Positions 8,013 through 15,746 of a stretch of 15,811 nucleotides of DNA are shown piece by piece. A program made the translations under genes and the position numbers. The notes beneath the pieces were generated by a model that did no database searches, had not been told where the DNA came from, and saw nothing but the letters and a program-made list of their open reading frames with translations. The first letter of the stretch is position 1. Every line of letters starts with the position of its first letter. Where the stretch lies: assembly GCA_023422975.1 (NCBI GenBank), contig JAFAGF010000070.1:1-15811 (forward strand), read 5' to 3'. The DNA is from Pseudomonadota bacterium (GTDB lineage: Bacteria > Pseudomonadota > Gammaproteobacteria > Burkholderiales > Burkholderiaceae_C).

Positions 8013-9014
8013 ATGACATCTTTGAAGCTCAAGACTCTGTTGGCAACGATTGCGCTGGCTGCCGGTGGCATGGCCAGCGCCCAGGACCAACTGCTCAACG
8101 TCTCCTACGACGTGGCACGTGAGTTCTATAAGGACTACAACCAAGCCTTTGTGGCCCATTACAAAAAGACCACGGGCAAAGACATCAAGATTGACCAGGC
8201 GCATGGTGGCTCCAGTGCCCAAGCGCGCGCAGTCAATGACGGCTTGCCTGCGGATGTCGTGACGTTCAACACCACCACTGACATTGAGTTTTTGGCCAGC
8301 AACGGTGTGGTGGCCAAAGACTGGGCCAAGCAATTCCCGCACGATGCATCGCCCACTACGTCCACCATGTTGTTCCTGGTGCGTGATGGCAATCCTAAGA
8401 ACATCAAGGACTGGAAAGACCTGATCCGCCCGGATGTGAAGGTGGTGGTGGTCAACCCCAAGACCGGTGGCAATGGCCGCTATGCCTATCTGGCCGCTTG
8501 GGGTTCGGTCCGTGAAGCTGGTGGCACCGATGCCCAAGCCCAGGCTTTTGTGAAGGATCTGTACAAGAACGTGCCGGTGCTGGGCAAGGGTGGGCGTGAT
8601 GCCACGGCCATCTTCTTGCAGCGCAATATCGGTGATGTGCTGATTACGTTTGAGTCTGAAGTGATTTCCGTGGACCGCGAGTTTGGCAAGGGCAAGGTCG
8701 AGGCGGTGTATCCATCCAGCTCCATCATTGCGGAGAACCCCGTGGCCGTGGTGCAACGTACCGCACAAAAGAAGGGTTCTGGCGCATTGGCCAAGGCGTA
8801 TCTGGATTACCTCTACACCGATGAAGCCCAAGAAATTGCCGCCAACCATGCGCTGCGCCCACGCTCCGAAGCGGTGCTCAAAAAGCATGCCGATGTGTTC
8901 AAGCCTTTGAAGCAGTTCACCGTGGCCAAGTACTTTGGCTCGCTGAGCGAAGCCCAAAAAGTGCACTTTAACGATGGCGGCAAGTTCGACGAGATCTACA
9001 CCCCCGGCAAGTAA
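8013..9014 (+). CDS. sbp: Sulfate ABC transporter, periplasmic sulfate-binding protein
   Basis: A 333-residue binding protein that captures sulfate (possibly thiosulfate) in the periplasm for CysTWA. A signal peptide covers residues 1-23 (ASA|Q cleavage). Family motifs are LLNVSYDVAREFYKDYN just after cleavage, the anion-contact loop HGGSSAQARAV (about 64-74), ADVVTF and NPKTGGNGR (148-156), corresponding to the NPKTSGGAR signature of E. coli Sbp/CysP. The predicted mature protein has one methionine and no cysteine, as expected of a protein made during sulfur starvation. AAGG at 7999-8002 serves as ribosome binding site. It is the first gene of sbp-cysT-cysW-cysA. The upstream 173 nt are very AT-rich, as CysB-type targets usually are, but no definite site can be named. 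Sequence alone does not separate sulfate from thiosulfate preference. Confidence 0.94.
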   Translation: MTSLKLKTLLATIALAAGGMASAQDQLLNVSYDVAREFYKDYNQAFVAHYKKTTGKDIKIDQAHGGSSAQARAVNDGLPADVVTFNTTTDIEFLASNGVVAKDWAKQFPHDASPTTSTMLFLVRDGNPKNIKDWKDLIRPDVKVVVVNPKTGGNGRYAYLAAWGSVREAGGTDAQAQAFVKDLYKNVPVLGKGGRDATAIFLQRNIGDVLITFESEVISVDREFGKGKVEAVYPSSSIIAENPVAVVQRTAQKKGSGALAKAYLDYLYTDEAQEIAANHALRPRSEAVLKKHADVFKPLKQFTVAKYFGSLSEAQKVHFNDGGKFDEIYTPGK

Positions 9015-9071
9015 TTGCCGCGTGTGCTGAGGCAACTTTCATAACAACAATCACAGGCTGTCAGGGAAATC

Positions 9072-9959
9072 ATGGCTTCTGCATCCCCCGTCAGCCCAAG
9101 TCTTGGCGCTACTGCCCCGGCCCGCCGTGGGCGTGGCGCCAAGCGCGTTCTGCCCGGTTTCGGGCTGACCTTGGGCTACACACTGTTTTATCTCAGCATC
9201 ATCGTGCTGATTCCGCTGTCTGCACTGGTCTTTAAAACGTTTGAATTAACGTGGGATCAGTTTTGGGAGGCGGTGAGCGCGCCGCGCGTGGTGGCTTCAT
9301 ACAAGCTGACTTTTGGCGCCTCGTTCTTGGCTGCGGTGGTGAACCTGGTGTTCGGCCTGCTGATTGCGTGGGTGCTGGTGCGCTACAAGTTTCCGGGCAA
9401 AAAAATAGTGGATGCCTTGGTGGACTTGCCCTTTGCACTGCCCACCGCAGTGGCGGGCATTTCGTTGACCGCTTTGCTGGCCGGTAATGGCTGGGTCGGG
9501 CAGTACCTGGAGCCGCTGGGCATTCAACTGGCGTTCAACCCCAACGGTATCGTGATTGCGTTGATCTTTATTGGCCTGCCCTTTGTGGTGCGCACGGTGC
9601 AACCAGTGTTGGAAGATTCTGAAAAAGAGCTGGAAGAGGCCGCCACCAGCCTGGGCGCCAGCCGTTGGCAAATTTTCTACAAGGTGATCTTGCCCAGCAT
9701 CTTGCCCGCCTTGATGACTGGCTTTGCCATGGCATTTGCCCGCGCGGTGGGGGAGTACGGCTCGGTCATTTTCATCGCGGGCAATATGCCCATGATTTCG
9801 GAAATCACGCCGCTCATCATCATTGGCAAGCTGGAGCAGTATGACTACGCAGGTGCGACGGCAGTCGCCGTGGTGATGCTGGCCATTTCGTTTGTGCTGC
9901 TGCTGGTGATTAACGCCCTGCAAGCTTGGCAACGCCGTCACGCAGGAGCACCCGCATGA
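9072..9959 (+). CDS. cysT: Sulfate ABC transporter permease CysT (CysU)
   Basis: A 295-residue inner-membrane permease, one half of the sulfate channel. Six main hydrophobic segments follow a basic, proline-rich N-terminal tail (residues 1-28). The coupling loop [23 protein letters not shown] (about 187-208) has the EAA-G signature, followed by [18 protein letters not shown], very typical of CysT. ATG 9072 follows AGGGA at 9063-9067. The gene sits 57 nt after sbp and its stop overlaps the cysW start (ATGA), showing translational coupling with its partner half. Length is close to E. coli CysT (277) plus the N-terminal tail. Confidence 0.94.
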   Translation: MASASPVSPSLGATAPARRGRGAKRVLPGFGLTLGYTLFYLSIIVLIPLSALVFKTFELTWDQFWEAVSAPRVVASYKLTFGASFLAAVVNLVFGLLIAWVLVRYKFPGKKIVDALVDLPFALPTAVAGISLTALLAGNGWVGQYLEPLGIQLAFNPNGIVIALIFIGLPFVVRTVQPVLEDSEKELEEAATSLGASRWQIFYKVILPSILPALMTGFAMAFARAVGEYGSVIFIAGNMPMISEITPLIIIGKLEQYDYAGATAVAVVMLAISFVLLLVINALQAWQRRHAGAPA

Positions 9960-10918
9960 ACGAACAACATTACTTCTTGCTGAAGGTGCTGCTGGCGGTG
10001 CTGGTGCTGCTGGTCATTGCCTACAAGGTGACGGCGCCTAAGAAGGGCAGCAAGCCCGAAAAGCTGTCCGTGACGGAGCCACGCTGGGTGCGCTGGGTAC
10101 TGATTGGTGTGGCGATGAGCTTCATCTTGCTCTTTTTGGTACTGCCGCTGGCGGCCGTGTTTACTGAAGCGCTGCGCAAAGGTCTGGATGCGTACTGGGA
10201 GGGTTTGAAAGAGCCCGACGCCTGGGCGGCCATCAAGCTCACCTTGCTGACGGCGGTGATCGCTGTGCCCTTGAATCTGGTGTTTGGCGTGGCGGCGGCA
10301 TGGTGCATTGCCAAGTATGAGTTCAAAGGCAAGGCCTTCTTGACCACGCTGATTGATTTGCCGTTTTCCATTTCGCCTGTGGTGGCCGGCTTGATGTACG
10401 TACTGGTATTTGGCGCGCACGGCTGGCTGGGCCCGTGGCTGGCTGCGCACGACGTCAAGATCATCTTCGCGGTACCAGGCATTGTGCTGGCCACGGTGTT
10501 TGTGACCTTCCCCTTTATTGCGCGGGAGCTGATCCCGTTGATGCAAGCGCAAGGCAATGACGAAGAGCAAGCCGCGATCGTGTTGGGTGCCAGTGGCTGG
10601 CAGACCTTCTGGTATGTGACGCTGCCGAACATCAAGTGGGGCCTGCTGTACGGCGTGATTTTGTGCAACGCCCGGGCGATGGGCGAGTTTGGGGCCGTGT
10701 CGGTGGTATCGGGCCACATTCGTGGGCAGACCAACACCATTCCGCTGCACGTGGAAATTCTCTACAACGAATACCAATCGGTGGCGGCCTTTGCTGCGGC
10801 GTCTTTGCTGGCCTTGCTGGCGCTGGTGACGCTGGTCATCAAGACCTATGCCGAATGGAAGCATGAACAACAAGTGCAGGCCGCGGCCAACATGCCGCCT
10901 GAGCGCCCCAGCCATTAA
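9956..10918 (+). CDS. cysW: Sulfate ABC transporter permease CysW
   Basis: A 320-residue permease, the second half of the sulfate channel. The core shows [22 protein letters not shown], the coupling loop [22 protein letters not shown] (about 211-232) and [23 protein letters not shown], all characteristic of CysW. ATG 9956 overlaps the cysT stop and follows AGGAG at 9944-9948, which decides this start over an in-frame ATG at 9926. The protein has an additional hydrophobic stretch at residues 8-23 and a lysine-rich linker before the conserved [12 protein letters not shown], making it longer than E. coli CysW (291) and adding a likely seventh membrane segment. Confidence 0.93.
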   Translation: MNEQHYFLLKVLLAVLVLLVIAYKVTAPKKGSKPEKLSVTEPRWVRWVLIGVAMSFILLFLVLPLAAVFTEALRKGLDAYWEGLKEPDAWAAIKLTLLTAVIAVPLNLVFGVAAAWCIAKYEFKGKAFLTTLIDLPFSISPVVAGLMYVLVFGAHGWLGPWLAAHDVKIIFAVPGIVLATVFVTFPFIARELIPLMQAQGNDEEQAAIVLGASGWQTFWYVTLPNIKWGLLYGVILCNARAMGEFGAVSVVSGHIRGQTNTIPLHVEILYNEYQSVAAFAAASLLALLALVTLVIKTYAEWKHEQQVQAAANMPPERPSH

Positions 10919-10946
10919 AGCGCGGTGCAACTGAAAGAGACAGATC

Positions 10947-12074
10947 ATGAGCATTGAAATTCGCAATGTCAGCAAGCAGTTTGGCGACTTCCAGGCCCTG
11001 CGTGATGTGAGCCTGGACATCAAGTCCGGAGAGTTGATTGCGCTGCTGGGCCCTTCGGGCTGCGGCAAGACCACGCTGCTGCGCATCATCGCGGGCTTGG
11101 AGACGGCTGACGTGGGCAGCATCCACTTCAGCGGTGAAGACACCACCGATGTGCACGTGCGTGAGCGCAACGTGGGCTTTGTGTTCCAGCACTACGCCCT
11201 GTTTCGCCACATGACGGTGTTCGAGAACGTGGCCTTTGGCCTGCGCGTGAAGCCGCGCAAAGAGCGCCCCAGCGAAGCGCAGATCAAAGAGAAGGTGATG
11301 AACCTGCTCAAGCTGGTGCAGCTGGATTGGGTGGCGGAGCGCTTCCCTTCTCAGCTGTCGGGCGGTCAGCGCCAGCGTATCGCCTTGGCCCGTGCTTTGG
11401 CGGTGGAGCCCAAGGTACTGTTGCTGGACGAACCCTTTGGCGCGCTGGATGCCAAGGTGCGCAAGGAATTGCGCCGTTGGCTGCGTCGCCTGCACGATGA
11501 ACTGCACGTGACGTCCATCTTCGTCACGCACGACCAAGAAGAAGCCTTGGAAGTGGCTGATCGCGTGGTGGTGATCAACAAAGGCAAGATCGAGCAAGAA
11601 GGCACGCCTCAAGAGGTGTGGGAAAACCCCGCCAGCCCGTTTGTCTACGGTTTCTTGGGCGATGTGAACCTGTTCAAAGGCCGTGCCAAAGACGGGCAGG
11701 TGTACCTGGAAGAGGGGATGCAGCTTGCAAGCAGCGAGGCCAACGGCGCTGTCGACAAAAATGCCTTTGCCTATGTGCGCCCGCATGAGCTGGACGTGGC
11801 GCGCTATTCACCCGGCCAAAACACCGATGGCAATGGTCGCACGACAGGGCTGGTGGTGCAGCTGAGCCGCGCGATTGTGGTGGGGCCGATTGCGCGCTTG
11901 GAACTTATTCCCGCAGAAGATAACCAAGCCGGAGACAATGCAGAATCCGAGCATTTGGTTGAGGCGCAAATTCCCGCCGAGCAGTTCCGTGAAATGGGTC
12001 TGCGCGAAGGGGAGACACTGGTGGTCACGCCACGTCGCGCCAAGATATTCTTGGACGAAGCCGCAGGCATTTAA
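10947..12074 (+). CDS. cysA: Sulfate/thiosulfate ABC transporter ATP-binding protein
   Basis: A 375-residue ABC ATPase driving CysTW. Visible motifs are Walker A GPSGCGKT (35-42), Q-loop [20 protein letters not shown] (Q81), signature LSGGQRQR (137-144), Walker [13 protein letters not shown] (157-168) and switch histidine VTHDQEEA (H195). The stretch [14 protein letters not shown] and the early phrase [16 protein letters not shown] are typical of CysA. From about residue 240 a TOBE-like C-terminal domain follows, including YVRPHELDV. It lies 28 nt after cysW and is followed by a terminator, so it closes the operon. A purine-rich GAAAGAGA precedes the start. Confidence 0.95.
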   Translation: MSIEIRNVSKQFGDFQALRDVSLDIKSGELIALLGPSGCGKTTLLRIIAGLETADVGSIHFSGEDTTDVHVRERNVGFVFQHYALFRHMTVFENVAFGLRVKPRKERPSEAQIKEKVMNLLKLVQLDWVAERFPSQLSGGQRQRIALARALAVEPKVLLLDEPFGALDAKVRKELRRWLRRLHDELHVTSIFVTHDQEEALEVADRVVVINKGKIEQEGTPQEVWENPASPFVYGFLGDVNLFKGRAKDGQVYLEEGMQLASSEANGAVDKNAFAYVRPHELDVARYSPGQNTDGNGRTTGLVVQLSRAIVVGPIARLELIPAEDNQAGDNAESEHLVEAQIPAEQFREMGLREGETLVVTPRRAKIFLDEAAGI

Positions 12075-12096
12075 CGCACTTATCTGCAACAGGCAG

Positions 12097-12122
12097 GGGC
12101 GGCAGATGCCGCCCTTTATTTT
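12097..12122 (+). terminator. Intrinsic terminator of the sbp-cysTWA operon
   Basis: The stem GGGCGGC (12097-12103) with GCCGCCC (12108-12114) and a 4-nt loop is followed by a T-rich tail (TTTATTTTT). It lies 22 nt after the cysA stop and only 13 nt before the dsbB start, so some readthrough into dsbB is possible. Confidence 0.82.
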
Positions 12123-12134
12123 TCAGAGAACAAC

Positions 12135-12644
12135 ATGCAGGTTTTGAACTGGATCACCACCGCCCCGCGCCGCACCTTGGCGCTGATTGCCGCAGCCTGT
12201 GTGGCTCTGCTGGCCTTTGGCATGTATTTGCAGCATGTGCAGGGGCTGGAGCCTTGCCCCATGTGCATCGTACAGCGCTATGCTTTGGTATTGGTAGCTG
12301 TGAGCGCAGGGCTGGCAAGCCTTAGAGGCTCGAAAGGCTGGTGGAAGTCTTTCGGCCTGTTGGCACTGGCCGCGTCGGGGTTCGGCGCGTTTGTGGCAGC
12401 GCGCCAAAGCTGGCTGCAGTGGTATCCGCCGGAGTTCGCCAGCTGTGGGCGAGATTTCTACGGCATGATCGAAAATTACCCGATCAGCCGCGCCATTCCC
12501 ATGATTTTCCGTGGCTCGGGTGACTGCACGGCGGTGGACTGGACGTTCCTGGGTGGCTCGATTGCCAACTGGTCGTTCGTGTGCTTTGTGGGCTTTGCGG
12601 TAGTGCTGCTGGTGCTGCTGATAAAAGGTGGCAGGCGCGCTTAA
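12135..12644 (+). CDS. dsbB: Disulfide bond formation protein B
   Basis: A 169-residue inner-membrane protein that reoxidises DsbA and passes the electrons to ubiquinone. Four membrane helices are visible (about 14-34, 46-64, 72-89, 143-164). The two redox pairs are present: CPMC (Cys41, Cys44) in the first periplasmic loop and Cys104 with Cys131 in the second. The arginine after the first pair (QRY, R48) matches the conserved quinone-interacting residue. Length is normal for the family. AGAGA at 12125-12129 is the likely ribosome binding site. It is close behind the cysA terminator and ends at its own terminator, so it is probably monocistronic; no dsbA is in the window. Confidence 0.95.
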   Translation: MQVLNWITTAPRRTLALIAAACVALLAFGMYLQHVQGLEPCPMCIVQRYALVLVAVSAGLASLRGSKGWWKSFGLLALAASGFGAFVAARQSWLQWYPPEFASCGRDFYGMIENYPISRAIPMIFRGSGDCTAVDWTFLGGSIANWSFVCFVGFAVVLLVLLIKGGRRA

Positions 12645-12667
12645 CGCCTTGTAGCTGTCCTCGTTCC

Positions 12668-12704
12668 AAAGCCCCGGTATGCATTGCATGCCGGGGCTTT
12701 TGCT
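12668..12704 (+). terminator. Intrinsic terminator after dsbB
   Basis: The strong stem AAAGCCCCGG (12668-12677) with CCGGGGCTTT (12691-12700) is extended inward by the nearly complementary TATGCA/TGCATG, and ends in a short T-run. It lies between dsbB and rluE on the same strand. Confidence 0.88.
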
Positions 12705-12746
12705 TGTGGCCGACAATCACAGCCTTTGCAAGTTTGGTTTTTTGGC

Positions 12747-13454
12747 ATGCCCCAGTACATCCTCTTTCACAAGCCGTATGGCGTTCTGTCTCAGTTCACG
12801 CCCGAGGATGGCGCGCGTTCGCTGGCAGAGTTTGGTTTGCCCCAAGGCGTCTACCCCGCAGGGCGCTTGGATAAAGACTCCGAAGGCTTGCTGCTGCTGA
12901 CGGACGATGGCCCGCTGATTGAGCAGTTGCTCAACCCGCGCAATCAAAAGCCCAAAACCTATTGGGCGCTGGTGGAGCGTGTGCCCGATGAAGCTGCCTT
13001 GCAGCGCATGCGCGATGGCTTGCGCATTGAGGACTACACCACGCTGCCTTGCGAAGCCCAGGTGTTGCAGCCGCAGCCCGAGGTACCTCCCCGCGATCCG
13101 CCCGTGCGTGTGCGCAAAAGCGTGCAAGACGTGTGGCTGGGCATCACCGTGGTGGAAGGCAAGAACCGCCAGGTGCGCAAAATGACGGCAGCCATTGGTC
13201 ACCCCACGCTGCGCTTGATTCGCCGCAGCATTGCTAATCTGGAGCTGGGTGAGCTGCCACTGGGCCAGTGGCGCGCGATTGCACGCGAAGACATTCAATG
13301 GGGCGCAGCCAATGCAACGGATGCCACTACTGCCAGCGGCGTGCCCGTGCGCTATGCGCGTGAGGAGCGCAGGCCCGCGGTGCAGCCCCGAAGGGCGGGG
13401 CAACCCGCGGCGGCTCCACGCCGGCCTGGGGCATGGTTTAACAAGAAGAAGTAG
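12747..13454 (+). CDS. rluE: 23S rRNA pseudouridine synthase E
   Basis: A 235-residue RsuA/RluB/E/F-family pseudouridine synthase without an S4 domain. It is closest to RluE, which converts a uridine near the peptidyl-transferase centre (U2457 in E. coli numbering) of 23S rRNA. The protein opens with YILFHKPYGVLSQFTPEDG and VYPAGRLDKDSEGLLLLTDDG, where Asp42 is the catalytic aspartate, and contains VRVRKSVQDVWLGITVVEGKNRQVRKMTAAIGHPTLRLIR. All of these match E. coli RluE closely. ATG 12747 is chosen because the family N-terminus begins there; the upstream in-frame ATG at 12684 lies within the dsbB terminator. The ribosome binding site is weak. After about residue 190 comes a non-conserved basic, alanine/proline-rich tail ending in NKKK. 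Confidence 0.93.
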   Translation: MPQYILFHKPYGVLSQFTPEDGARSLAEFGLPQGVYPAGRLDKDSEGLLLLTDDGPLIEQLLNPRNQKPKTYWALVERVPDEAALQRMRDGLRIEDYTTLPCEAQVLQPQPEVPPRDPPVRVRKSVQDVWLGITVVEGKNRQVRKMTAAIGHPTLRLIRRSIANLELGELPLGQWRAIAREDIQWGAANATDATTASGVPVRYAREERRPAVQPRRAGQPAAAPRRPGAWFNKKK

Positions 13455-13460
13455 AAATCG

Positions 13461-13538
13461 AAGCAGCTTGCGCTTGCATTTCAATGCTTTCAAAGTGATT
13501 TGACATTGAAATCAAGTATTGATGAGCGCTAGATGCTC
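13461..13538. repeat. 78-bp palindromic intergenic element, copy 2
   Basis: It has the same length and arrangement as the copy at 253-330, with 51 of 78 positions identical without gaps by hand count. The ends AGCAGCTTGCGCTT and AGCGCTAGATGCTC are imperfect inverted repeats. The inner stem differs: TTTCAATG (13479-13486) pairs perfectly with CATTGAAA (13504-13511). It lies directly after rluE and upstream of the beta-lactamase gene. Confidence 0.7.
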
Positions 13539-13568
13539 TCTTTTTATTATTCGGTGGCTGGCGGCATT

Positions 13569-13597
13569 TTTTCACTGCGCTATCGTCTTTCTATATT
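13569..13597 (+). promoter_or_regulatory. Candidate beta-lactamase promoter
   Basis: TTTTCA at 13569-13574, a 17-nt spacer and TATATT at 13592-13597 form a modest sigma-70-like promoter close to the gene. It would leave a very short leader holding the AAAGGA ribosome binding site (13604-13609). The -35 is weak and no adjacent ampR-type regulator is seen. Confidence 0.35.
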
Positions 13598-13615
13598 CAG
13601 AGAAAAGGATGAGGA

Positions 13616-14533
13616 ATGGACCGCAGAAATTGCTTGCAAATGGCTTTGCTCTTGGGTGTGGCGGGTGTCGCTGGCTGTAGCGTGCCCGTGCAGCCTACCG
13701 CAAGCCCCCCCAATCGTTGGCAGCAGGCGTTGGCGCAATTGGAAGCGCAAAGCGGTGGGCGTCTGGGCATTTATGCCCAGCAGTGGAATACGCCGTCTTT
13801 TTTGGCTTACCGCAGCGATGAGCGCTTCCCCATGTGCAGCACCTTCAAAAGCCTGCTGGCTGCACAAGTGCTGGATTTGGCCGGGCAGGGCGCGCTGGAT
13901 TTGGCGCACACCGTGCGTTACAGCCGGCAAGTGCTGGTGCCTTATTCACCCCTGACGCAGCTCCATGCTGATGGCGCTGGCATGACCGTGCAGGCACTGT
14001 GTGAGGCTACGGTCACCATGAGCGACAACACCGCCGCCAATTTGCTGTTGCAACTGCAGGGCGGCCCGGCAGGCCTGACGCAGTGGCTGCGGGCCGTGGG
14101 CGATGACGACACGCGCTTGGATCGCTATGAGCCTGATCTCAACACCGCATTGCCCGGTGATGTGCGGGATACGACCACGCCCCAGGCGATGGCGGGGTGC
14201 ATGCTGGGCTTGATGCAGCCAGGGCCAGAAGCTTGGCTTCAGCCTCCAGAACAGGCGCTGCTGCAGCAGTGGCTGCTGGCCAGCCCCACAGGTGCTAAGC
14301 GTTTGCGCGCAGGCATGCCTCAGGGCTGGAAAGTGGGTGGTAAAACGGGCAGTGGCGTGCGCGGCACCGCCCATGATGTGGTGGTGGTCTGGCCCCAGCC
14401 AGGCACAGCGCCTTTGGTGGTGGCCGCGTACTTGACCGGTGCACAAGCGGTGGATGACGCAGCACGTGACGCCATCCTGGCCGAGGCAGGCTCCGTGGTG
14501 GCGCAGTGGTGGCAGCATCAGCAAGCAGCGTGA
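13616..14533 (+). CDS. Class A beta-lactamase (serine penicillinase family), probable lipoprotein
   Basis: A 305-residue class A beta-lactamase that hydrolyses beta-lactams in the periplasm through an acyl-serine. All hallmark motifs are present: STFK (75-78, Ambler S70/K73), VPYSPL around Ambler 105, SDN (136-138, Ambler 130-132), RYEPDLN (170-176, with Glu172 as Ambler E166) and KTGSG (243-247, Ambler K234). Cys74 sits just before the nucleophile (Ambler C69), but the position after KTGS is glycine, so the C69-C238 disulfide of KPC/SME-type carbapenemases is absent; the pattern is more like CTX-M or Pen-type enzymes. The N-terminus has RR, a hydrophobic core and a lipobox VAGC (Cys21), so it may be a lipoprotein and possibly Tat-exported. 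It looks like a resident chromosomal gene; spectrum cannot be predicted from sequence. Confidence 0.94.
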   Translation: MDRRNCLQMALLLGVAGVAGCSVPVQPTASPPNRWQQALAQLEAQSGGRLGIYAQQWNTPSFLAYRSDERFPMCSTFKSLLAAQVLDLAGQGALDLAHTVRYSRQVLVPYSPLTQLHADGAGMTVQALCEATVTMSDNTAANLLLQLQGGPAGLTQWLRAVGDDDTRLDRYEPDLNTALPGDVRDTTTPQAMAGCMLGLMQPGPEAWLQPPEQALLQQWLLASPTGAKRLRAGMPQGWKVGGKTGSGVRGTAHDVVVVWPQPGTAPLVVAAYLTGAQAVDDAARDAILAEAGSVVAQWWQHQQAA

Positions 14534-14545
14534 GTCGTCCGACGT

Positions 14546-14578
14546 AAAAAAGGCACTTGGACAGTGATCCAAGTGCCT
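14546..14578 (-). terminator. Intrinsic terminator of the glutathione S-transferase gene (minus strand)
   Basis: A perfect 11-bp stem, AGGCACTTGGA (14551-14561) with TCCAAGTGCCT (14568-14578), is bordered on the left by an A-run, which is a U-tract for minus-strand transcripts. No T-run follows on the plus strand, so it is directional for the GST gene, though the hairpin may also stop beta-lactamase transcripts. Confidence 0.85.
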
Positions 14579-14620
14579 GAGAGCAGCGCTTGCGAGCGGC
14601 GTAGCTGCCGCGTTGGCGGC

Positions 14621-15295
14621 TTAATCCGATTCCACGCTGTCGGTGCTGAATGCGGGGCCTGTAGTGCCAGGCACCCAGCCCGGATAAGTCTCCATGATTT
14701 CTGCAAACAAGGCCGAATCAATCCAGCGCTGCAGCCAGTCTTGCAGGTGCGGCCAGGGCTGCTCTGCCCATTGCGCCTCGTCAATGCGTGCAAATTGGCG
14801 CACAAAGGGGCGCAGTGCCATGTCTGCCAAGCTGGGGTTTAGGCCAAACAGATAGCCGCTGTCGGCCAACTGGGCATCCAGCGCAGCCAGCCAAGTCAGT
14901 GCATCGGTTTGTGCCTGGTTGACCTCTTCAGCGGTATAGCGCTCAGGGTATTTGCAGCGATCCAGTGCTTGCTTGAAAAAACTGTCATTGCGGCCGATCA
15001 GCGCCAGCATGTCATCCAGCGTGCCTTGGGTGGGAGCCAGCCAGCCATCGGGGTCTTTGGATTGCAAGGCATGCAGCATGATCTCCAGGCTTTGCTCAAT
15101 CACGCGGCCATCTTGCAGCACCAGCACAGGCACAGTGCCTTTGGGAGAGGCATCCAGCAACGCTTGGGGCTTGTTGCGCAGATTGATCTCACGCAGCTCA
15201 CATGCCAGCCCCGCATGGGCAAGGGCCAAACGCGCGCGCATGGCATAGGGGCAGCGACGGAAAGAATACAAAATGGGCAAAGCGGAAGCAGTCAT
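14621..15295 (-). CDS. Glutathione S-transferase family protein
   Basis: A 224-residue cytosolic GST-fold protein. The N-terminal thioredoxin-like domain (about 1-80) shows ILYSFRRCPYAMRARLALAHAG with a CPYA motif (Cys15) as the likely active site. It also has the cis-proline and glutathione-contact segment GTVPVLVL and the acidic-serine pair in VIEQSLEIM. The all-helical C-terminal domain follows, with the capping motif SLADMALRPFVRQFARID. A cysteine-type active site suggests thiol transfer or dehalogenation/reduction rather than classical tyrosine chemistry; the substrate cannot be told. The ATG at 15295 fits the fold start, though no clear ribosome binding site precedes it. It is convergent with the beta-lactamase gene and has its own terminator. 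Confidence 0.9.
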   Translation of the reverse strand: MTASALPILYSFRRCPYAMRARLALAHAGLACELREINLRNKPQALLDASPKGTVPVLVLQDGRVIEQSLEIMLHALQSKDPDGWLAPTQGTLDDMLALIGRNDSFFKQALDRCKYPERYTAEEVNQAQTDALTWLAALDAQLADSGYLFGLNPSLADMALRPFVRQFARIDEAQWAEQPWPHLQDWLQRWIDSALFAEIMETYPGWVPGTTGPAFSTDSVESD

Positions 15296-15531
15296 TCAAT
15301 CAAAGTGCAGGTGAAGAGGGCAGGGCAGATGTTTCCTGCCAAGACAAGATGGGGCACTGTACCTGTTTGCCGCCAACCCTGCGTGCTGGTCTTGTGCAAG
15401 TGCCTGCGCAGATCGATCTGTATTTGCGAAGCATGCGTAGGAAAGGCGTAGGCAATCCATTACAGCAGGCTAGAAATGCTAGTTTTTTCGAAAAAGTGTG
15501 TGGTTTGCCCAAGAAGGCTTTAAAAGCACGT

Positions 15532-15537
15532 TAGAAT
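15532..15537 (+). promoter_or_regulatory. Candidate -10 element of the tRNA-Ser gene
   Basis: TAGAAT lies 10 nt before the mature tRNA 5' end, close to where a tRNA promoter -10 would be expected. A -35-like TTGCCC at 15505-15510 is 21 nt away, too far for a standard spacer, so only the -10 is proposed. Confidence 0.35.
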
Positions 15538-15547
15538 TTCAGCTTCT

Positions 15548-15638
<91 letters not shown>

Positions 15639-15681
15639 GATATTCAATGAAATCAACAGCTTGCATGGAAATTTGATTTCT

Positions 15682-15705
15682 GTACCACATAAAGTACCAC
15701 ATAAA
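15682..15705. repeat. Tandem 12-bp direct repeat downstream of tRNA-Ser
   Basis: GTACCACATAAA occurs twice head to tail (15682-15693, 15694-15705). It is preceded by an inverted repeat, GAAATCAA (15649-15656) with TTGATTTC (15673-15680). The position, right after a tRNA 3' end, is where integrase arm-type sites occur, but no integrase gene lies within the window. Confidence 0.75.
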
Positions 15706-15707
15706 AC

Positions 15708-15746
15708 AAAGGCTGCACCCACACGGGTTGCAGCCTTTTTGTTTTT
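15708..15746 (+). terminator. Intrinsic terminator downstream of tRNA-Ser
   Basis: The stem AAAGGCTGCACCC pairs with GGGTTGCAGCCTTT (one bulged base, ACAC loop) and is followed by TTTTTGTTTTT. It probably ends the tRNA-Ser transcript. Confidence 0.88.

Noticed and set aside
7911..9035. Minus-strand open frame of 374 codons opposite sbp
   Set aside because: It is the antisense of a well-supported sulfate-binding protein gene, with no recognisable domain.
9926..9955. Upstream ATG for cysW
   Set aside because: It lies inside cysT without a ribosome binding site, whereas ATG 9956 has AGGAG and the typical ATGA overlap.
9938..11170. Long minus-strand open frame of 410 codons opposite cysW and the start of cysA
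   Set aside because: It is antisense to two clearly identified genes, crosses their boundary, and its translation is a His/Gln/Arg-rich shadow typical of the opposite strand of GC-rich coding DNA.
15300..15512. Small minus-strand open frame of 70 codons between the GST gene and tRNA-Ser
   Set aside because: No ribosome binding site, no recognisable domain, and composition not clearly coding.
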